Counted from the first letter of the stretch, positions 9,001 to 17,328 are shown. The stretch: DNA of 36,250 nucleotides from Bacteroidetes bacterium UBA2664 (GCA_002359315.1 DEMS01000021.1:1-36250), one strand, 5' to 3'. Numbers and translations are program-made. Notes: generated from the letters alone by a model not told the origin.

Positions 9001-9410
9001 CCGGCAACAGAGACATATATATCAAGGAGTCCGTCACCATCGATATCGACCATGGATGCTCCGGTAGCCCACTGTGAAGTAGATACACCGGCTGATTCAG
9101 TTACATCTTCAAACTTCATATCTCCAAGATTGAAATAGAGTCGGCTTGAAACTTGATTTCCGGTAAGAAATATGTCTGGCAGGCCGTTACCGGTCAGGTC
9201 TCCTACAGCTACCCCTCCGCCAAGATAGATGTATGGGTTATCATGAACATTCAGCTCATCCACAGTAATATTGTTGGAAAAGTGAACACCTGAAAAATTG
9301 GGGTCGACCTTTCTGAACAAAGTATTGTCAACAGAGTGATTACAACCGATTAATAAAATCGAGTATAGCACCGGGATGAAGATCCATTTATTTAGTCGAG
9401 TTAAACTCAT
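6009..9410 (-). CDS. Giant FG-GAP/VCBS repeat lipoprotein with UnbV/ASPIC domain
   Basis: About 1133 residues starting at MSLTRLNKW, with a lipobox LLIGC at about residue 23. I count fourteen calcium-binding-like DxxxDGxxD motifs. Seven (for example DLTGNGLPDIFLTG, DIDGDGLLDIYVS) precede an UnbV/ASPIC domain (GYQSTVDNILHFGLG, LEIFWPDG), and seven follow it (for example DVNGNGLDDLYIGG, DFTGNGLMDLFVGG). This suggests two seven-bladed beta-propellers flanking ASPIC, as in CRTAC1-like proteins. Such lipoproteins are common near sus loci, and a role in surface glycan or protein binding is inferred. A longer reading from a TTG at 9503 is rejected because the lipoprotein signal starts at the ATG at 9410. 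It lies 86 nt downstream of the symporter and may be co-transcribed. Confidence 0.9.
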   Translation of the reverse strand: MSLTRLNKWIFIPVLYSILLIGCNHSVDNTLFRKVDPNFSGVHFSNNITVDELNVHDNPYIYLGGGVAVGDLTGNGLPDIFLTGNQVSSRLYFNLGDMKFEDVTESAGVSTSQWATGASMVDIDGDGLLDIYVSVAGLSDTPAEMRRNLLYINKGDGTFTESASEFNLADTSFTTQSAFFDYNGDGFLDVYLLNNSELDFAGGSIFSEGNFRTGSDISFDKLYRNNGNGTFTDVSEEAGILREIGYGLGIAIADINRDGCPDIYISNDLDPNSILYINNGDGTFTNRAPDWLKHTSLAGMGTDIADFNNDGWPDILVADMMPEDLRDRKKMSGSITFEQQMDLIGRGINYQYSMNTLQLSNGMKPNGEMVFSEIGRQAGISYTDWSWSTLMADFNNNGLKDIFITNGFPKAVYDFDFKIQEFSLVNRSDTEARNELLQLVSDLYDIFLPNYIFENNGDLKFINKTVDWGLNHEGYSYGAAYADLNNNGKLDLIINNINEPASIYENQGVPENQHTFLKVHLDGSYPNSQGIGSELIVTIDGSSQYLSQSPYRGYQSTVDNILHFGLGSNSKIDSLEIFWPDGRYQLLTDLTTNQQITLSQEDAKEYNEKLTDPLLENHHFESVEKENLTTWKHSENNSFIDFKIQPQLPHRLSRLGPVIASGDVNGNGLDDLYIGGVADSPGLLLIQQSDGSFKESEHSDVWEKDRRFKDSGALFFDATGNGILDLYVASGGYEISPSSQLHQDRLYINRGDGNFVRSDEGLPEMITSTQAIAAGDFTGNGLMDLFVGGRLTPYLYPLPPRSYLLINEGGTFTDATEQVASELLESGMITDAEWVDLDNDGMQDLVLSGIWLPVQFFRNDGSELINITEDTGLPPMRGWWYSLAVADLNGNGYSDIVAGNLGLNHTFTTSTDDPLGLYAADFNNNRQMDNFFTKRYNQTDQSEQNDPGLFSFKEKNEDNESVYPFFGLAKYGMQHPQLMQRYKSFERFAVVDMEELFRRELLNRALRLEADTFESSIFYNNGDGTFTARPLPSLAQISPVKSILIFDVEDNGFNDLILAGNIYATDPEIPRADAGNGLWLKNDGAGNFIPISPFESGFLAPKDVKTLSLVRSPNGNLIVIGNNDDYIRLYKIR

Positions 9411-9496
9411 ATTGATATGTATTAAACCGGTTTTATGAGAAAATGAGATGATCACATCATATTCAGCAAGTGGTTTTCTGTGAATTAAGATTCTTT

Positions 9497-11047
9497 TTAC
9501 CAAAAGTAATACACAACTATTGCAGTAATAAAAAATACCACGATAGCATAAAACTGATGACTATTGTACCAGGGGAGTGATTTTGATTTTGTAATAGTTC
9601 TTTCTGTTTTAAAAAAGGGTGAAATTTCATCCTCCGGATCGTACAGGCTCGCGATGATCATAACGATTGAACTGATAGTAAAAATGATCGTTGCCGAATA
9701 AAGATAATGGATCGGAAACAGTATTGTAAAAAAGTAATTATTGATGATCAGAAAGGCGGCGATGATGCTTCCCGCGATCAGAGAGTAAAATGCGGCTTTT
9801 GAGGTCGCTCGTTTCCAGAAAAGCCCAAAAAGATAACAGGTAACAACCGGCGGACAGAGGAATGAAAGTGCAGCTTGCAGATACTCCCAAAGCGTTGGAA
9901 ACTGATTGATAAATGGTGCCCATATGGATGCTAATGTAACGGCTGCCAGAATACAAATTTTTCCAATTTTGATCAGTTGTATCTGACTGCTATCGGGTTT
10001 GAATTTTTTATAGAGATCCATTGTGGCAATACTGGAAGAAGCTGTCAGTGCAGAATCAATACTGGACATCAGTGCTGCAATAAACCCTGACAAGATGATT
10101 CCCAATACACCTGCAGGTATGAAATCAAATATTAACTCCGGGAAAATAAGATTGGGATTTTCCATATTCGGATAATAGATCAGCGCAAGAGTTCCGGGTA
10201 TAACCAGAATAAATAACAGGGGTATTTTTAATAACCCGGCAAAAATAGCCCCTTTTCTGCCATCCTCTATAGATTTGGCTCCAAGAACTCTTTGAACCAT
10301 ATGCTGATTTGTACACATGAAGTAAAAACCCAGAATTGGAAGGCTGATGATAAGTGTAGGCCAGGGTATCAGGGGGTCATCCGTTGGTTGAATTAATTTC
10401 AGGAATTGTGGATCAATCGTATTTTTGATCTCACTCCAGGAACCTGCCTGTTGAAATGCAACCACTGCGACAATTGCACAACCAAGTGTTAACAAGATTG
10501 CCTGAATGGTGTCTGTGATCACAACGGCCCGAAGTCCGCCGGAAATCGTATATAAGCCAGTTATCACTGCCATAATTATGATAAAAACATAGAGTTCAAT
10601 ATCGGGAAAAATGCCTTTAAGCAGAACACTACTGGCATAAAGGGAACCGGCGATATCAATGAGGATGCTGATCATGATGGAGATAACAGAAAAATATACT
10701 CTTGATCTTTCATCAAAGCGTTTGCCCAGAAATTCAGGCATTGTGGTGAATTTATGCTTCAGATAGAATGGAACAATAAAGACAGCAAATAGAAGAAGCA
10801 TAATGGTACCGGTCCACTCGTAGTTGAATACCGAGATACCGGTTTTATAACCACTACTGCTTAATCCGATGATTGTTGAAATAGAGATATTGGTGGCATA
10901 AAGAGAAAAGCCGATCAAGGGCCATGAGAGGGTTCGCCCTGCAAGAAAAAAATCGTCTGTCGTCTGGTAATCCTTTTGAAAGCGAAATCCTTGCCAACAA
11001 ATAAACAGCAGGTAAGCGAAGATGATAGCTAAATCTAATCTGGTCAA
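9497..11047 (-). CDS. Sodium:solute symporter (SSS family, SGLT-like)
   Basis: A 516-residue protein with about 13 membrane helices and the SSS (PF00474) core. The N-terminal block TTDDFFLAGRTLSWPLIGFSLYATNIS is the usual TM1 region. GLYTISGGLRAVVITDTIQ matches the conserved signature near TM5, and IIGLSSSGYKTGISVFNYEW is also family-typical. The gene lies between a LacI regulator and the FG-GAP lipoprotein in a glycan locus, so a sugar or sugar-derivative substrate is the natural inference, resembling SGLT-type glucose carriers. It would import monomers after outer-membrane and periplasmic processing. A 16-bp AT palindrome (11058-11073) sits just before the ATG. Confidence 0.92.
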   Translation of the reverse strand: MTRLDLAIIFAYLLFICWQGFRFQKDYQTTDDFFLAGRTLSWPLIGFSLYATNISISTIIGLSSSGYKTGISVFNYEWTGTIMLLLFAVFIVPFYLKHKFTTMPEFLGKRFDERSRVYFSVISIMISILIDIAGSLYASSVLLKGIFPDIELYVFIIIMAVITGLYTISGGLRAVVITDTIQAILLTLGCAIVAVVAFQQAGSWSEIKNTIDPQFLKLIQPTDDPLIPWPTLIISLPILGFYFMCTNQHMVQRVLGAKSIEDGRKGAIFAGLLKIPLLFILVIPGTLALIYYPNMENPNLIFPELIFDFIPAGVLGIILSGFIAALMSSIDSALTASSSIATMDLYKKFKPDSSQIQLIKIGKICILAAVTLASIWAPFINQFPTLWEYLQAALSFLCPPVVTCYLFGLFWKRATSKAAFYSLIAGSIIAAFLIINNYFFTILFPIHYLYSATIIFTISSIVMIIASLYDPEDEISPFFKTERTITKSKSLPWYNSHQFYAIVVFFITAIVVYYFW

Positions 11048-11057
11048 ATGAATTCCA

Positions 11058-11073
11058 CATTTAAATTTAAATG
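11058..11073. promoter_or_regulatory. AT-only-core palindrome upstream of the symporter start
   Basis: CATTTAAATTTAAATG is a perfect 16-bp palindrome ending 10 nt before the symporter ATG on the minus strand. It could be an operator or a weak mRNA hairpin near the ribosome binding region. No second copy was noticed elsewhere in the window. Confidence 0.3.
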
Positions 11074-11265
11074 ATCTGTCTCTGAAGAAATCTCTGTATT
11101 ATCCGGATTAAACTCCAATCTCAGCAGTGATATTGATGAAGTTATCCATTTAAATAAACCTTGTTAAAAAATCCATAATTATAATCAAGATTCAATCCTA
11201 TTGTGCTTTATACAGAACACAATTCTATATGATATATAGCCTGAACACCCTCAGATTGAGGTTTA

Positions 11266-12264
11266 TTAGGCAGATTCTTCAACAGATACTGTGACCGGTA
11301 CAAAGCTCAATAATCCGGAACTTGTATCCGATTTGGAAATTCTTTCTAGCAGAGCTTTGATTGTTGTATTCCCCAGTTTTTCATAGTCTGTATGAATGGA
11401 TGACAATTTCGGATGAGTATATTTATTGTGTGGCAAATCATCATAACCAATAATTGCTATATCCCCCGGGATTGAATAACCATTCTCTTTAGCCATCTCT
11501 AAAAAGGCTTGTGCCATGGTATCATTTGATGCGAAGATAGCATCCGGCTTTTTTACATCTTTATGAAATTTCCAAAATGCAGAAATTCCGGCATCATAGG
11601 TGAAATCTCCCTCCGCAACCCAATTACATTGAAGGTCTTCATTTTGACTTAAATAATCCAGGAAGCCGTTTTTTCTGAACCTGGATTCTGAACGTTCCGG
11701 CGGACCCAGGATGATACCCAGATTTTTGTAACCCATTTCCTGGAAATGTTGCGCAGCCAGATATCCGCCGGAATAGCTGTCAAAAGTGACCGTTGGAAAC
11801 ACCGGATTTTCAATCAGTGAATTGGAGATAATTGGATACTCATCAGGCAGTGACCTGGCAATTGCCTCATAATCCGGTCTGGAGAGTTCGGGTATAAAGA
11901 GTACAATACCGTCGTAATAGTTTGCTGCAAGATCATTTAATACTTTGGGCAGATCTTTTTTATAGTTTAGAATTGCATTAAGGAATAAGTGAACCTTATT
12001 TTGAGAAGATGCTTTATTCAACCCATGAAAATAACTGGAATAAAATTCACCTTCGTGAAAACCTGAAGCGACAAGGGCAACATTGAATCGGTCCCTCTGC
12101 TTTTGGGCGCCATTTCCGACGATCTTATAGCCCAATTTTTCTGCACTGGATAGTACTTTTTTTTGTGTATTAATACTGATTTTGTCTGAACCTCTCAATA
12201 CCCGAGAGACCGTTGATATGGCAAAACCCGTATCATCAGCGATATCCTTTAAAGTGACTTTCAT
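11266..12264 (-). CDS. LacI-family transcriptional regulator
   Basis: A 332-residue regulator. Residues 1-50 form the LacI HTH (PF00356): VTLKDIADDTGFAISTVSRVLRG, then the hinge-type region KKVLSSAEKLGYK. The rest is a periplasmic-binding-protein-like sensor domain: a typical AIFASNDTMAQAFLEMAKENGYSIPGDIAIIGYDD block, then a closing HPKLSSIHTDYEKLG block. Members usually repress sugar genes until a sugar or sugar phosphate binds. It is flanked by the phosphoesterase gene upstream and the symporter downstream, so it likely governs this locus. The CpG-centred palindrome at 17329-17344 is the best-looking LacI-type site in the window. The effector is unknown. Confidence 0.95.
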   Translation of the reverse strand: MKVTLKDIADDTGFAISTVSRVLRGSDKISINTQKKVLSSAEKLGYKIVGNGAQKQRDRFNVALVASGFHEGEFYSSYFHGLNKASSQNKVHLFLNAILNYKKDLPKVLNDLAANYYDGIVLFIPELSRPDYEAIARSLPDEYPIISNSLIENPVFPTVTFDSYSGGYLAAQHFQEMGYKNLGIILGPPERSESRFRKNGFLDYLSQNEDLQCNWVAEGDFTYDAGISAFWKFHKDVKKPDAIFASNDTMAQAFLEMAKENGYSIPGDIAIIGYDDLPHNKYTHPKLSSIHTDYEKLGNTTIKALLERISKSDTSSGLLSFVPVTVSVEESA

Positions 12265-12416
12265 TCCTGTTTATTGGGTTAATAAAATTGCTAGTTTGGT
12301 ATTCAAAATGCATCTTATCTTTTCATGGATCAGAATGCTAAGTATTGATCAAGTGAAATCACGCAATAGCACACAATGTAAAAAAAGTTTAGAATCCATT
12401 TATAAATGAAAATAAT

Positions 12417-14039
12417 TTATTGTTCTATTGTAAATGTTTGACCTGTCACAGCAGCGCCGTCAATCCATTTGACCGGCCATCCGGTCAATGTATTCCATCC
12501 TTCATCCAAAGATATTTGCCAGAAGTGATGTTCATTACCTTTATCTGCAACAAACCAGAGTGGGTCCGGCATACTCATATGAGTCCCCCAGCCACCCTCC
12601 CCGATATAAGTAACACCTTCTTCATGAATTTCACCGTCTTTAACCGGATGAGATCTCTTTAATCTGTGTCCATGGCCCTCATGTATAAGATCTATTCCAT
12701 ACTCTTCAAAAAGAGGGATCCAGGATTGATGCATGATTCTGCGGCCGTATCTCTGGCTTTCCCAATATTGCTGTGATGTAGCAAAAGCATTGATGTGATA
12801 GTGGATCATTTTCCAAGTATTATTCCGGTGGTCTTTCAGTGTTTGTTCCAGCCAGTCGCGCTGCTGTCCGTCGTGAGAAGATCGTACTTTGTGCTGCCCG
12901 CCTTCATAATAACCTGTGTTTGGGAACCATTCAAGCAGTTCATCAAATGCAGAGGTATGGCCAGAATCAAGAGTGATGATTAAAAATCCGTCACCATATT
13001 CAAGGGCATAATAATTTTGAGGTTCGGGCAGATTAAAACGATTTGCAAAAAAGGCAGCATCGATTTCAAAATCACCCATGATCCATCCTCTGACATCATG
13101 ATTGCCCATAGCCGGTATAATGGGTACCCTCCGGCCATCATCTGTCACCATCAGTTCATGCCATTCATCAAACCAGTTATCCCATTCCACTTCAGACAAT
13201 CCCCTCATTACAAGGTCTCCGGACATCATGATGAATTCCGGGTCTAGAGTAGCCGCGTGTGCTGTCATCTGCTTCCGTTCTTCAGTTTCAGATTGGGTAT
13301 CTGAACCGACAATGAATGTAAATGCTTCACGATCTTTTGGAGCTGTTCGGAAGGTAAAAGGGTTGGAAGCAATCCTGTCACTTTTAAGCAGAACTGAGTA
13401 AGTTGTACCGGGTTTTAACCCTGTTAACTCAACTCGGTGCAACCAGGCAGAAGTTTCTGGAAACGTATAACTTTCGGCATTCTCAATATGGATATGATCC
13501 GGTAAATTCTCATCAGAGAAATTAAAGTCTTGATTAAATGCATTGTGATCTGTGGAATAGTACAATCTATTTTCAGCTATACCGTCATAGATCTGACTCC
13601 ATGCTTTTCTATCCGGAAGCAATTCCTGTTCAAATCCTACATGATCTACAAAATGTTGCCAATTGTTAAGTAAAAATTGATAGGCAAAACGTGAGTCCCG
13701 ATCTGTATGATTCATTATACCCATTGCAAGGGCAATAAATGCATCATCAGGGGATTCGTAACCGGATCCCTTCCATCCACCTTTGATTAATTTGGAGCGA
13801 ACATCCAGATAATCGATATGATCACCATCGGTTGCATAGCTATCATCAATTAATTTCATTCCGGCAGTCCTGGCATTTTTCTCATCTGTACGCCAGGTGA
13901 TGGTCATGGTGGTTTGTGTATCTCCTTGCCAAGTTAAGACAATTTGCCTCGGTTTTGTTGTATCAGATTCCCCGTAAAGTGGAAATACAAGAGAAAATGC
14001 CAAAACAGTAAGGAAACCATATTTAAGTTGTAAAGTCAT
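12417..14039 (-). CDS. Secreted calcineurin-like metallophosphoesterase with Fn3-like N-terminus
   Basis: A 540-residue protein with a signal peptide (core YGFLTVLAFSLVFPLYG). It resembles the purple-acid-phosphatase-like group: an Fn3-type start (PRQIVLTWQGDTQTTMTITWRT), the closing Fn3 strands (LTGLKPGTTYSVLLKSD, about residues 206-220) and a Metallophos core (PF00149). Metal-site motifs are visible: GSDTQ (Asp247), SGDLVMRG (Asp275), GNHD (Asn313-His314), IHYH (about 412-415) and HEGHGH (453-458). About 130 residues lie between the two Fn3 parts, longer than I expect. It would hydrolyse a phosphomono- or diester outside the cytoplasm. It follows the 195-aa gene by 12 nt, indicating co-transcription. 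The substrate is unknown; glycan phosphate removal is an inference from context. Confidence 0.9.
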   Translation of the reverse strand: MTLQLKYGFLTVLAFSLVFPLYGESDTTKPRQIVLTWQGDTQTTMTITWRTDEKNARTAGMKLIDDSYATDGDHIDYLDVRSKLIKGGWKGSGYESPDDAFIALAMGIMNHTDRDSRFAYQFLLNNWQHFVDHVGFEQELLPDRKAWSQIYDGIAENRLYYSTDHNAFNQDFNFSDENLPDHIHIENAESYTFPETSAWLHRVELTGLKPGTTYSVLLKSDRIASNPFTFRTAPKDREAFTFIVGSDTQSETEERKQMTAHAATLDPEFIMMSGDLVMRGLSEVEWDNWFDEWHELMVTDDGRRVPIIPAMGNHDVRGWIMGDFEIDAAFFANRFNLPEPQNYYALEYGDGFLIITLDSGHTSAFDELLEWFPNTGYYEGGQHKVRSSHDGQQRDWLEQTLKDHRNNTWKMIHYHINAFATSQQYWESQRYGRRIMHQSWIPLFEEYGIDLIHEGHGHRLKRSHPVKDGEIHEEGVTYIGEGGWGTHMSMPDPLWFVADKGNEHHFWQISLDEGWNTLTGWPVKWIDGAAVTGQTFTIEQ

Positions 14040-14051
14040 TAATTATAATAT

Positions 14052-14639
14052 TTAAAGCATTTTGATTCCGTCGATAATGAAATTTTCGTGCAAGGGTAAC
14101 TTGATATTATCTTCGAGTGGAGGCAAATATGCAGTGAAGAAGATGAAAATGGTATATTCGCCATCTTTATTCAACTCTTTCATAGAATCGGATAACGTAT
14201 AAGTAATAGAATTCCAGCCATCTTTGAGTTCGATTTCATCCCAATACGTGCCGTGAACCCAACTCCAGTTGCCATCGGTAACGTCTGCCAATCCCAAAAA
14301 GAAATGAGTGGGATTGACATGGTTTTCTTCAGGTAAGTAGATATTTAAAGCCATTTTATCATTTCCAACCCATTTATCAAGTCTTTCGCCTCTTAGAGGC
14401 AGCGATAATTTTGTATCATCTGCACTTCCGGATGGAATAACCTCGACAGAACTGTTACCGATCAGGACTGTGTTTTGATTTAACTCAAATATTGCTCCAG
14501 TCCTGTCATTACCATAGTCACTTATCTCTTCCTGTGAATCCATCGTCCATAAATAAGAAGTGGTATCTTGATCCGGCAGATCAGTTTTGAATAGAAATAA
14601 AAAGTGTAATAACGAGAGTAGAATAATAGTATTTAACAT
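14052..14639 (-). CDS. Secreted beta-sandwich-like protein, possibly carbohydrate-binding
   Basis: A 195-residue protein with a hydrophobic N-terminus (LNTIILLSLLHFLFLF) suitable as a signal peptide. The remainder alternates short strands and ends with the phrase NFIIDGIKML. It contains many Trp and Gly residues and a WNSITYTL stretch, like the galactose-binding or CBM-type jelly-roll seen at the ends of glycoside hydrolases. I do not recognise a specific family. It is first in the minus-strand run, 12 nt before the phosphoesterase, and opposite the EEP/GH pair. A glycan-binding accessory role is a guess from fold appearance and position. Confidence 0.75.
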   Translation of the reverse strand: MLNTIILLSLLHFLFLFKTDLPDQDTTSYLWTMDSQEEISDYGNDRTGAIFELNQNTVLIGNSSVEVIPSGSADDTKLSLPLRGERLDKWVGNDKMALNIYLPEENHVNPTHFFLGLADVTDGNWSWVHGTYWDEIELKDGWNSITYTLSDSMKELNKDGEYTIFIFFTAYLPPLEDNIKLPLHENFIIDGIKML

Positions 14640-14936
14640 CTATTGTAAGTTTGACATTTATCTGTAAGGGATTTTCCATCCTCAGTAGTTTCCAGCGTGT
14701 CAAGCAAATCAAGTGATGTATATCGACTGGAAATATTTGAAATTTGGTAAATCTGACAAAGTAATAGAATAAATTTGCATGAAATATGCAAAATTTCCCA
14801 AAAAGTTTGCAAAAATAATTAAATCTGCTATACTGTAAGAGGTACCCATTTATTTATAATTATCAGTGTACTTAAAATTGAATCAATGATATATCCGATA
14901 CATTAATATAGATCTGTAAACACTAAAACTTACTTG
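14640..14936. promoter_or_regulatory. Divergent control region of the glycan locus
   Basis: This 297-nt AT-rich intergenic stretch must hold the promoters for both the minus-strand phosphoesterase pair and the plus-strand EEP/GH genes. It contains TAAATTTG (14770-14777), a good TAnnTTTG -7 candidate for the plus strand. A TTTG at 14743-14746 lies a little further upstream than ideal. The inverted repeat at 14774-14792 overlaps that -7 element, a position suited to repression. TTGCA boxes occur at 14775 and 14807, 32 bp apart. No gene was found inside. Confidence 0.5.
14774..14792. promoter_or_regulatory. Inverted repeat, candidate operator
   Basis: TTTGCAT at 14774-14780 and ATGCAAA at 14786-14792 are exact reverse complements separated by GAAAT. 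The 19-bp site overlaps the candidate -7 box of the EEP/GH transcript. The odd-length centre is unusual for LacI proteins, so the binding factor could be another regulator. Confidence 0.5.
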
Positions 14937-15800
14937 ATGCGAATTAGGCCCGGGTTTTTTACAAAAATTGTATTTCTTGCCACGATTGTTATAACATTTG
15001 GAGTAATCCATCTATTTGCTCAGACGTATAATGTATCAACATATAACATCCTTTATAACACTCCTCCGGAGCATGTTAATAGTTGGGAAGTCAGAAAAGA
15101 TAAAGTAGCCAGCATTATTCGTTTTCATGATATAGTCCTATGGGGTTCTCAAGAAGGGGAATTCAATCAGCTGCAGTTTTTAAGGGAAAATCTGGGCCAG
15201 GAGTATATAGGGATAGGTCGTGATGACGGTGAGACCGCGGGAGAGTACAGCGCTATTTTTTTTGATCCTGATCTGTTCCGTGTTGTAGAGCATGGTACTT
15301 TTTGGCTGTCCAATACACCCGATCGGCCATCGATGGATTGGGGAGTGAATTATCATAGAATCTGTACCTGGGGAAAGTTTGAGGTCATTGAAACGGGGGA
15401 CGAATTCTATATGTACAATGCACATTTTGATCATGAGAGTCAGGAGGCGAGAGAAAATAGCAGTAGAATGGTATTAGAACATATCGATGAAAATACAAAT
15501 CAGGGAGACAGAGTCATTTTTCTGGGTGACCTGAATGCCGTCCCTGGAAACACCGCGTACAATATGATAGCTGAAGATCATCGATTTTGGGACGCTTTTG
15601 ATGTCACCCAAACCCCGCCTCACGGGCCTGCAGGAACATTTAACGGATTCAGTTTTACAAATATTCCTGACAGGAGAATTGATCATATCTTTCTGACAGA
15701 GCATTTTACTGTCATACGTTATGGAATTCTGACAGACAGTTATGGTGAACTCAGATATCCTTCAGATCATTTTCCTGTACTCGCTGAAATAGAGTTTTAA
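14937..15800 (+). CDS. Secreted endonuclease/exonuclease/phosphatase (EEP) family hydrolase
   Basis: A 287-residue protein with a signal peptide (core IVFLATIVITFGVIHLFA, cleavage near AQ). The mature part is an EEP fold (PF03372) with most active-site residues visible: TYNIL (Asn37), GSQEGEF (Glu73), NAHFDH (His163), GDLNAVPG (Asp198, Asn200), RRIDHIF (Asp249-His250) and SDHFPV (Asp277-His278). EEP enzymes cleave phosphodiester or phosphomonoester bonds; secreted ones act on nucleic acids, sphingolipids or inositol phosphates. Its place 42 nt before a glycoside hydrolase gene and opposite another phosphoesterase suggests a glycan-linked phosphate ester as substrate, which is inference. The ATG at 14937 is preferred over an upstream TTG at 14934. 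Confidence 0.92.
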   Translation: MRIRPGFFTKIVFLATIVITFGVIHLFAQTYNVSTYNILYNTPPEHVNSWEVRKDKVASIIRFHDIVLWGSQEGEFNQLQFLRENLGQEYIGIGRDDGETAGEYSAIFFDPDLFRVVEHGTFWLSNTPDRPSMDWGVNYHRICTWGKFEVIETGDEFYMYNAHFDHESQEARENSSRMVLEHIDENTNQGDRVIFLGDLNAVPGNTAYNMIAEDHRFWDAFDVTQTPPHGPAGTFNGFSFTNIPDRRIDHIFLTEHFTVIRYGILTDSYGELRYPSDHFPVLAEIEF

Positions 15801-15842
15801 CAAAATGTCAGCATAATTAGTCAACAATTAATCATTAAAAAT

Positions 15843-17231
15843 ATGTGTAGAATAAAAAAGAAATTAAATCAATTCCCGGGCTTGTTAGTAATGTTAATGA
15901 TGGGTTTGACATTTGTGATTCAGTCATGTGATAATGCCGCTTTAGAAAACGGGGCAAATGATGAAAAATTAACTGAACAGCTAACGGATGAAGAGTTATT
16001 GGATAAAGTTCAATCCTCCACCTTTCAATATTTCTGGGATGGGGCAGAACCAAATTCCGGAATGGCACTTGAGCGGATACATCTGGATGACAGTATGTCT
16101 GAGGAGGATTATCGGATTGTGACTGCCGGCGGATCAGGCTTTGGATTAATGGCTATTATTGTTGGGGCAGAACGCGGATTTATAACGCGTGAAGAAGCGG
16201 TTGACAGATTTGAAAAAATCGTCACATTTCTTGAAAACGCTGATCGGCATAAGGGTGCGTGGTCGCACTGGATGTATGGTGATACCGGCGAAACGAGGCC
16301 ATTTAGTCCAAGAGATGATGGCGGAGATCTTGTGGAGACAGCTTTTCTGGTTCAGGGATTGTTAACTGTCCGACAGTATCTGCGGGATGGAACAGATCGT
16401 GAACAGGAAATAGCCGAACGCATTAACACGATGTGGCGTGAAATTGACTGGAACTGGTATACCAAAAGCGGAGAGGAAAATGTCCTGTATTGGCACTGGT
16501 CGCCGAACAATGATTTTGGGATGGATCACCGCATACTGGGTTATGACGAAACATTAATTACATACATTTTGGCTGCTTCATCACCTACTCATCCTATTGA
16601 TCCGGCTGCATATCATGAAGGGTGGGCAAGAGGCGGAGACATTGTCCATGAAGATCATGAAGCTTATGGCCAATCCCTTCCATTCCGTCATAATGGAGCC
16701 ATAGAATATAGCGGCCCGTTGTTTTGGGCACATTATTCATACCTGGGTTTGGATCCACGGAATCTGGAGGATGATTATGGCAATTTCTGGGAGAATAACA
16801 AGGCTCATTCACTGATTCATTACGAATACGCAATAGAGAATCCTAACGACTTTGAAGGGTATGGTGAAGATTTATGGGGGCTTACAGCAAGTTACTCGGT
16901 TTCTGGATACAGAGCTCACAAACCACATGGCGATGACGTAGGTGTTATTACGCCAACAGCCGCTCTCTCTTCATTTCCCTATACCCCGGAAGAGTCGATG
17001 AAGGTTCTTAGAAATCTCTACGAAAATTACAGACAGCATACATTAGGTAAATACGGTTTTTATGATGCACTGAGTATTGAAGAGAACTGGTTTCCGCAAA
17101 GGTACCTGGCCATTGATCAAGGGCCGATTGTCGTGATGATTGAAAACCATAGATCCGGGTTACTCTGGGATCTGTTTATGTCCAGCGAAGAAGTTCAAAC
17201 CGGACTCGATAGACTTGGTTTTTCATACTAA
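15843..17231 (+). CDS. GH144-like glycoside hydrolase (glycoamylase fold), candidate endo-beta-1,2-glucanase
   Basis: A 462-residue lipoprotein (VIQSC, Cys29) of the PF10091 glycoamylase type, an (alpha/alpha)6 barrel. Landmarks are TFQYFWDGAEPNSGMALER (60-78), the acidic cluster SPRDDGGDLVETAF (155-168; Asp158, Asp159, Asp162, Glu165), YWHWSPN (216-222), GYDETLITYILAASSPTHPI (233-252) and SYSVSGY near 350. Length and motifs match GH144, whose founding member from Chitinophaga pinensis is an endo-beta-1,2-glucanase. The D-x3-D-x2-E spacing of the acidic cluster also fits what I recall of that enzyme. Other PF10091 members of unknown specificity exist, so substrate is less sure than family. 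It follows the EEP gene in an operon and precedes susC by 423 nt. Confidence 0.85.
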   Translation: MCRIKKKLNQFPGLLVMLMMGLTFVIQSCDNAALENGANDEKLTEQLTDEELLDKVQSSTFQYFWDGAEPNSGMALERIHLDDSMSEEDYRIVTAGGSGFGLMAIIVGAERGFITREEAVDRFEKIVTFLENADRHKGAWSHWMYGDTGETRPFSPRDDGGDLVETAFLVQGLLTVRQYLRDGTDREQEIAERINTMWREIDWNWYTKSGEENVLYWHWSPNNDFGMDHRILGYDETLITYILAASSPTHPIDPAAYHEGWARGGDIVHEDHEAYGQSLPFRHNGAIEYSGPLFWAHYSYLGLDPRNLEDDYGNFWENNKAHSLIHYEYAIENPNDFEGYGEDLWGLTASYSVSGYRAHKPHGDDVGVITPTAALSSFPYTPEESMKVLRNLYENYRQHTLGKYGFYDALSIEENWFPQRYLAIDQGPIVVMIENHRSGLLWDLFMSSEEVQTGLDRLGFSY

Positions 17232-17328
17232 GCAGAATTGAATGTAATGCCTCAGTATCCTCCATGTATGGAACAGTGTCTGTTTATCCGGTTTGTCCTC
17301 AAACTATTTTTGTCAACAAAATTGATAT

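Noticed and set aside
9411..9503. N-terminal extension of the FG-GAP protein from a TTG start at 9503
   Set aside because: The ATG at 9410 begins a clean lipoprotein signal peptide, and the extension would put 31 residues in front of it and overlap the symporter stop.
11246..11262. CCTCA/TGAGG hairpin after the LacI gene as terminator
   Set aside because: The stem is only five base pairs with a 3-nt loop and no T-tract on either strand.
12182..12409. 75-codon plus-strand ORF overlapping the lacI start
   Set aside because: It is mostly antisense to the regulator's HTH codons and shows no protein-like features.
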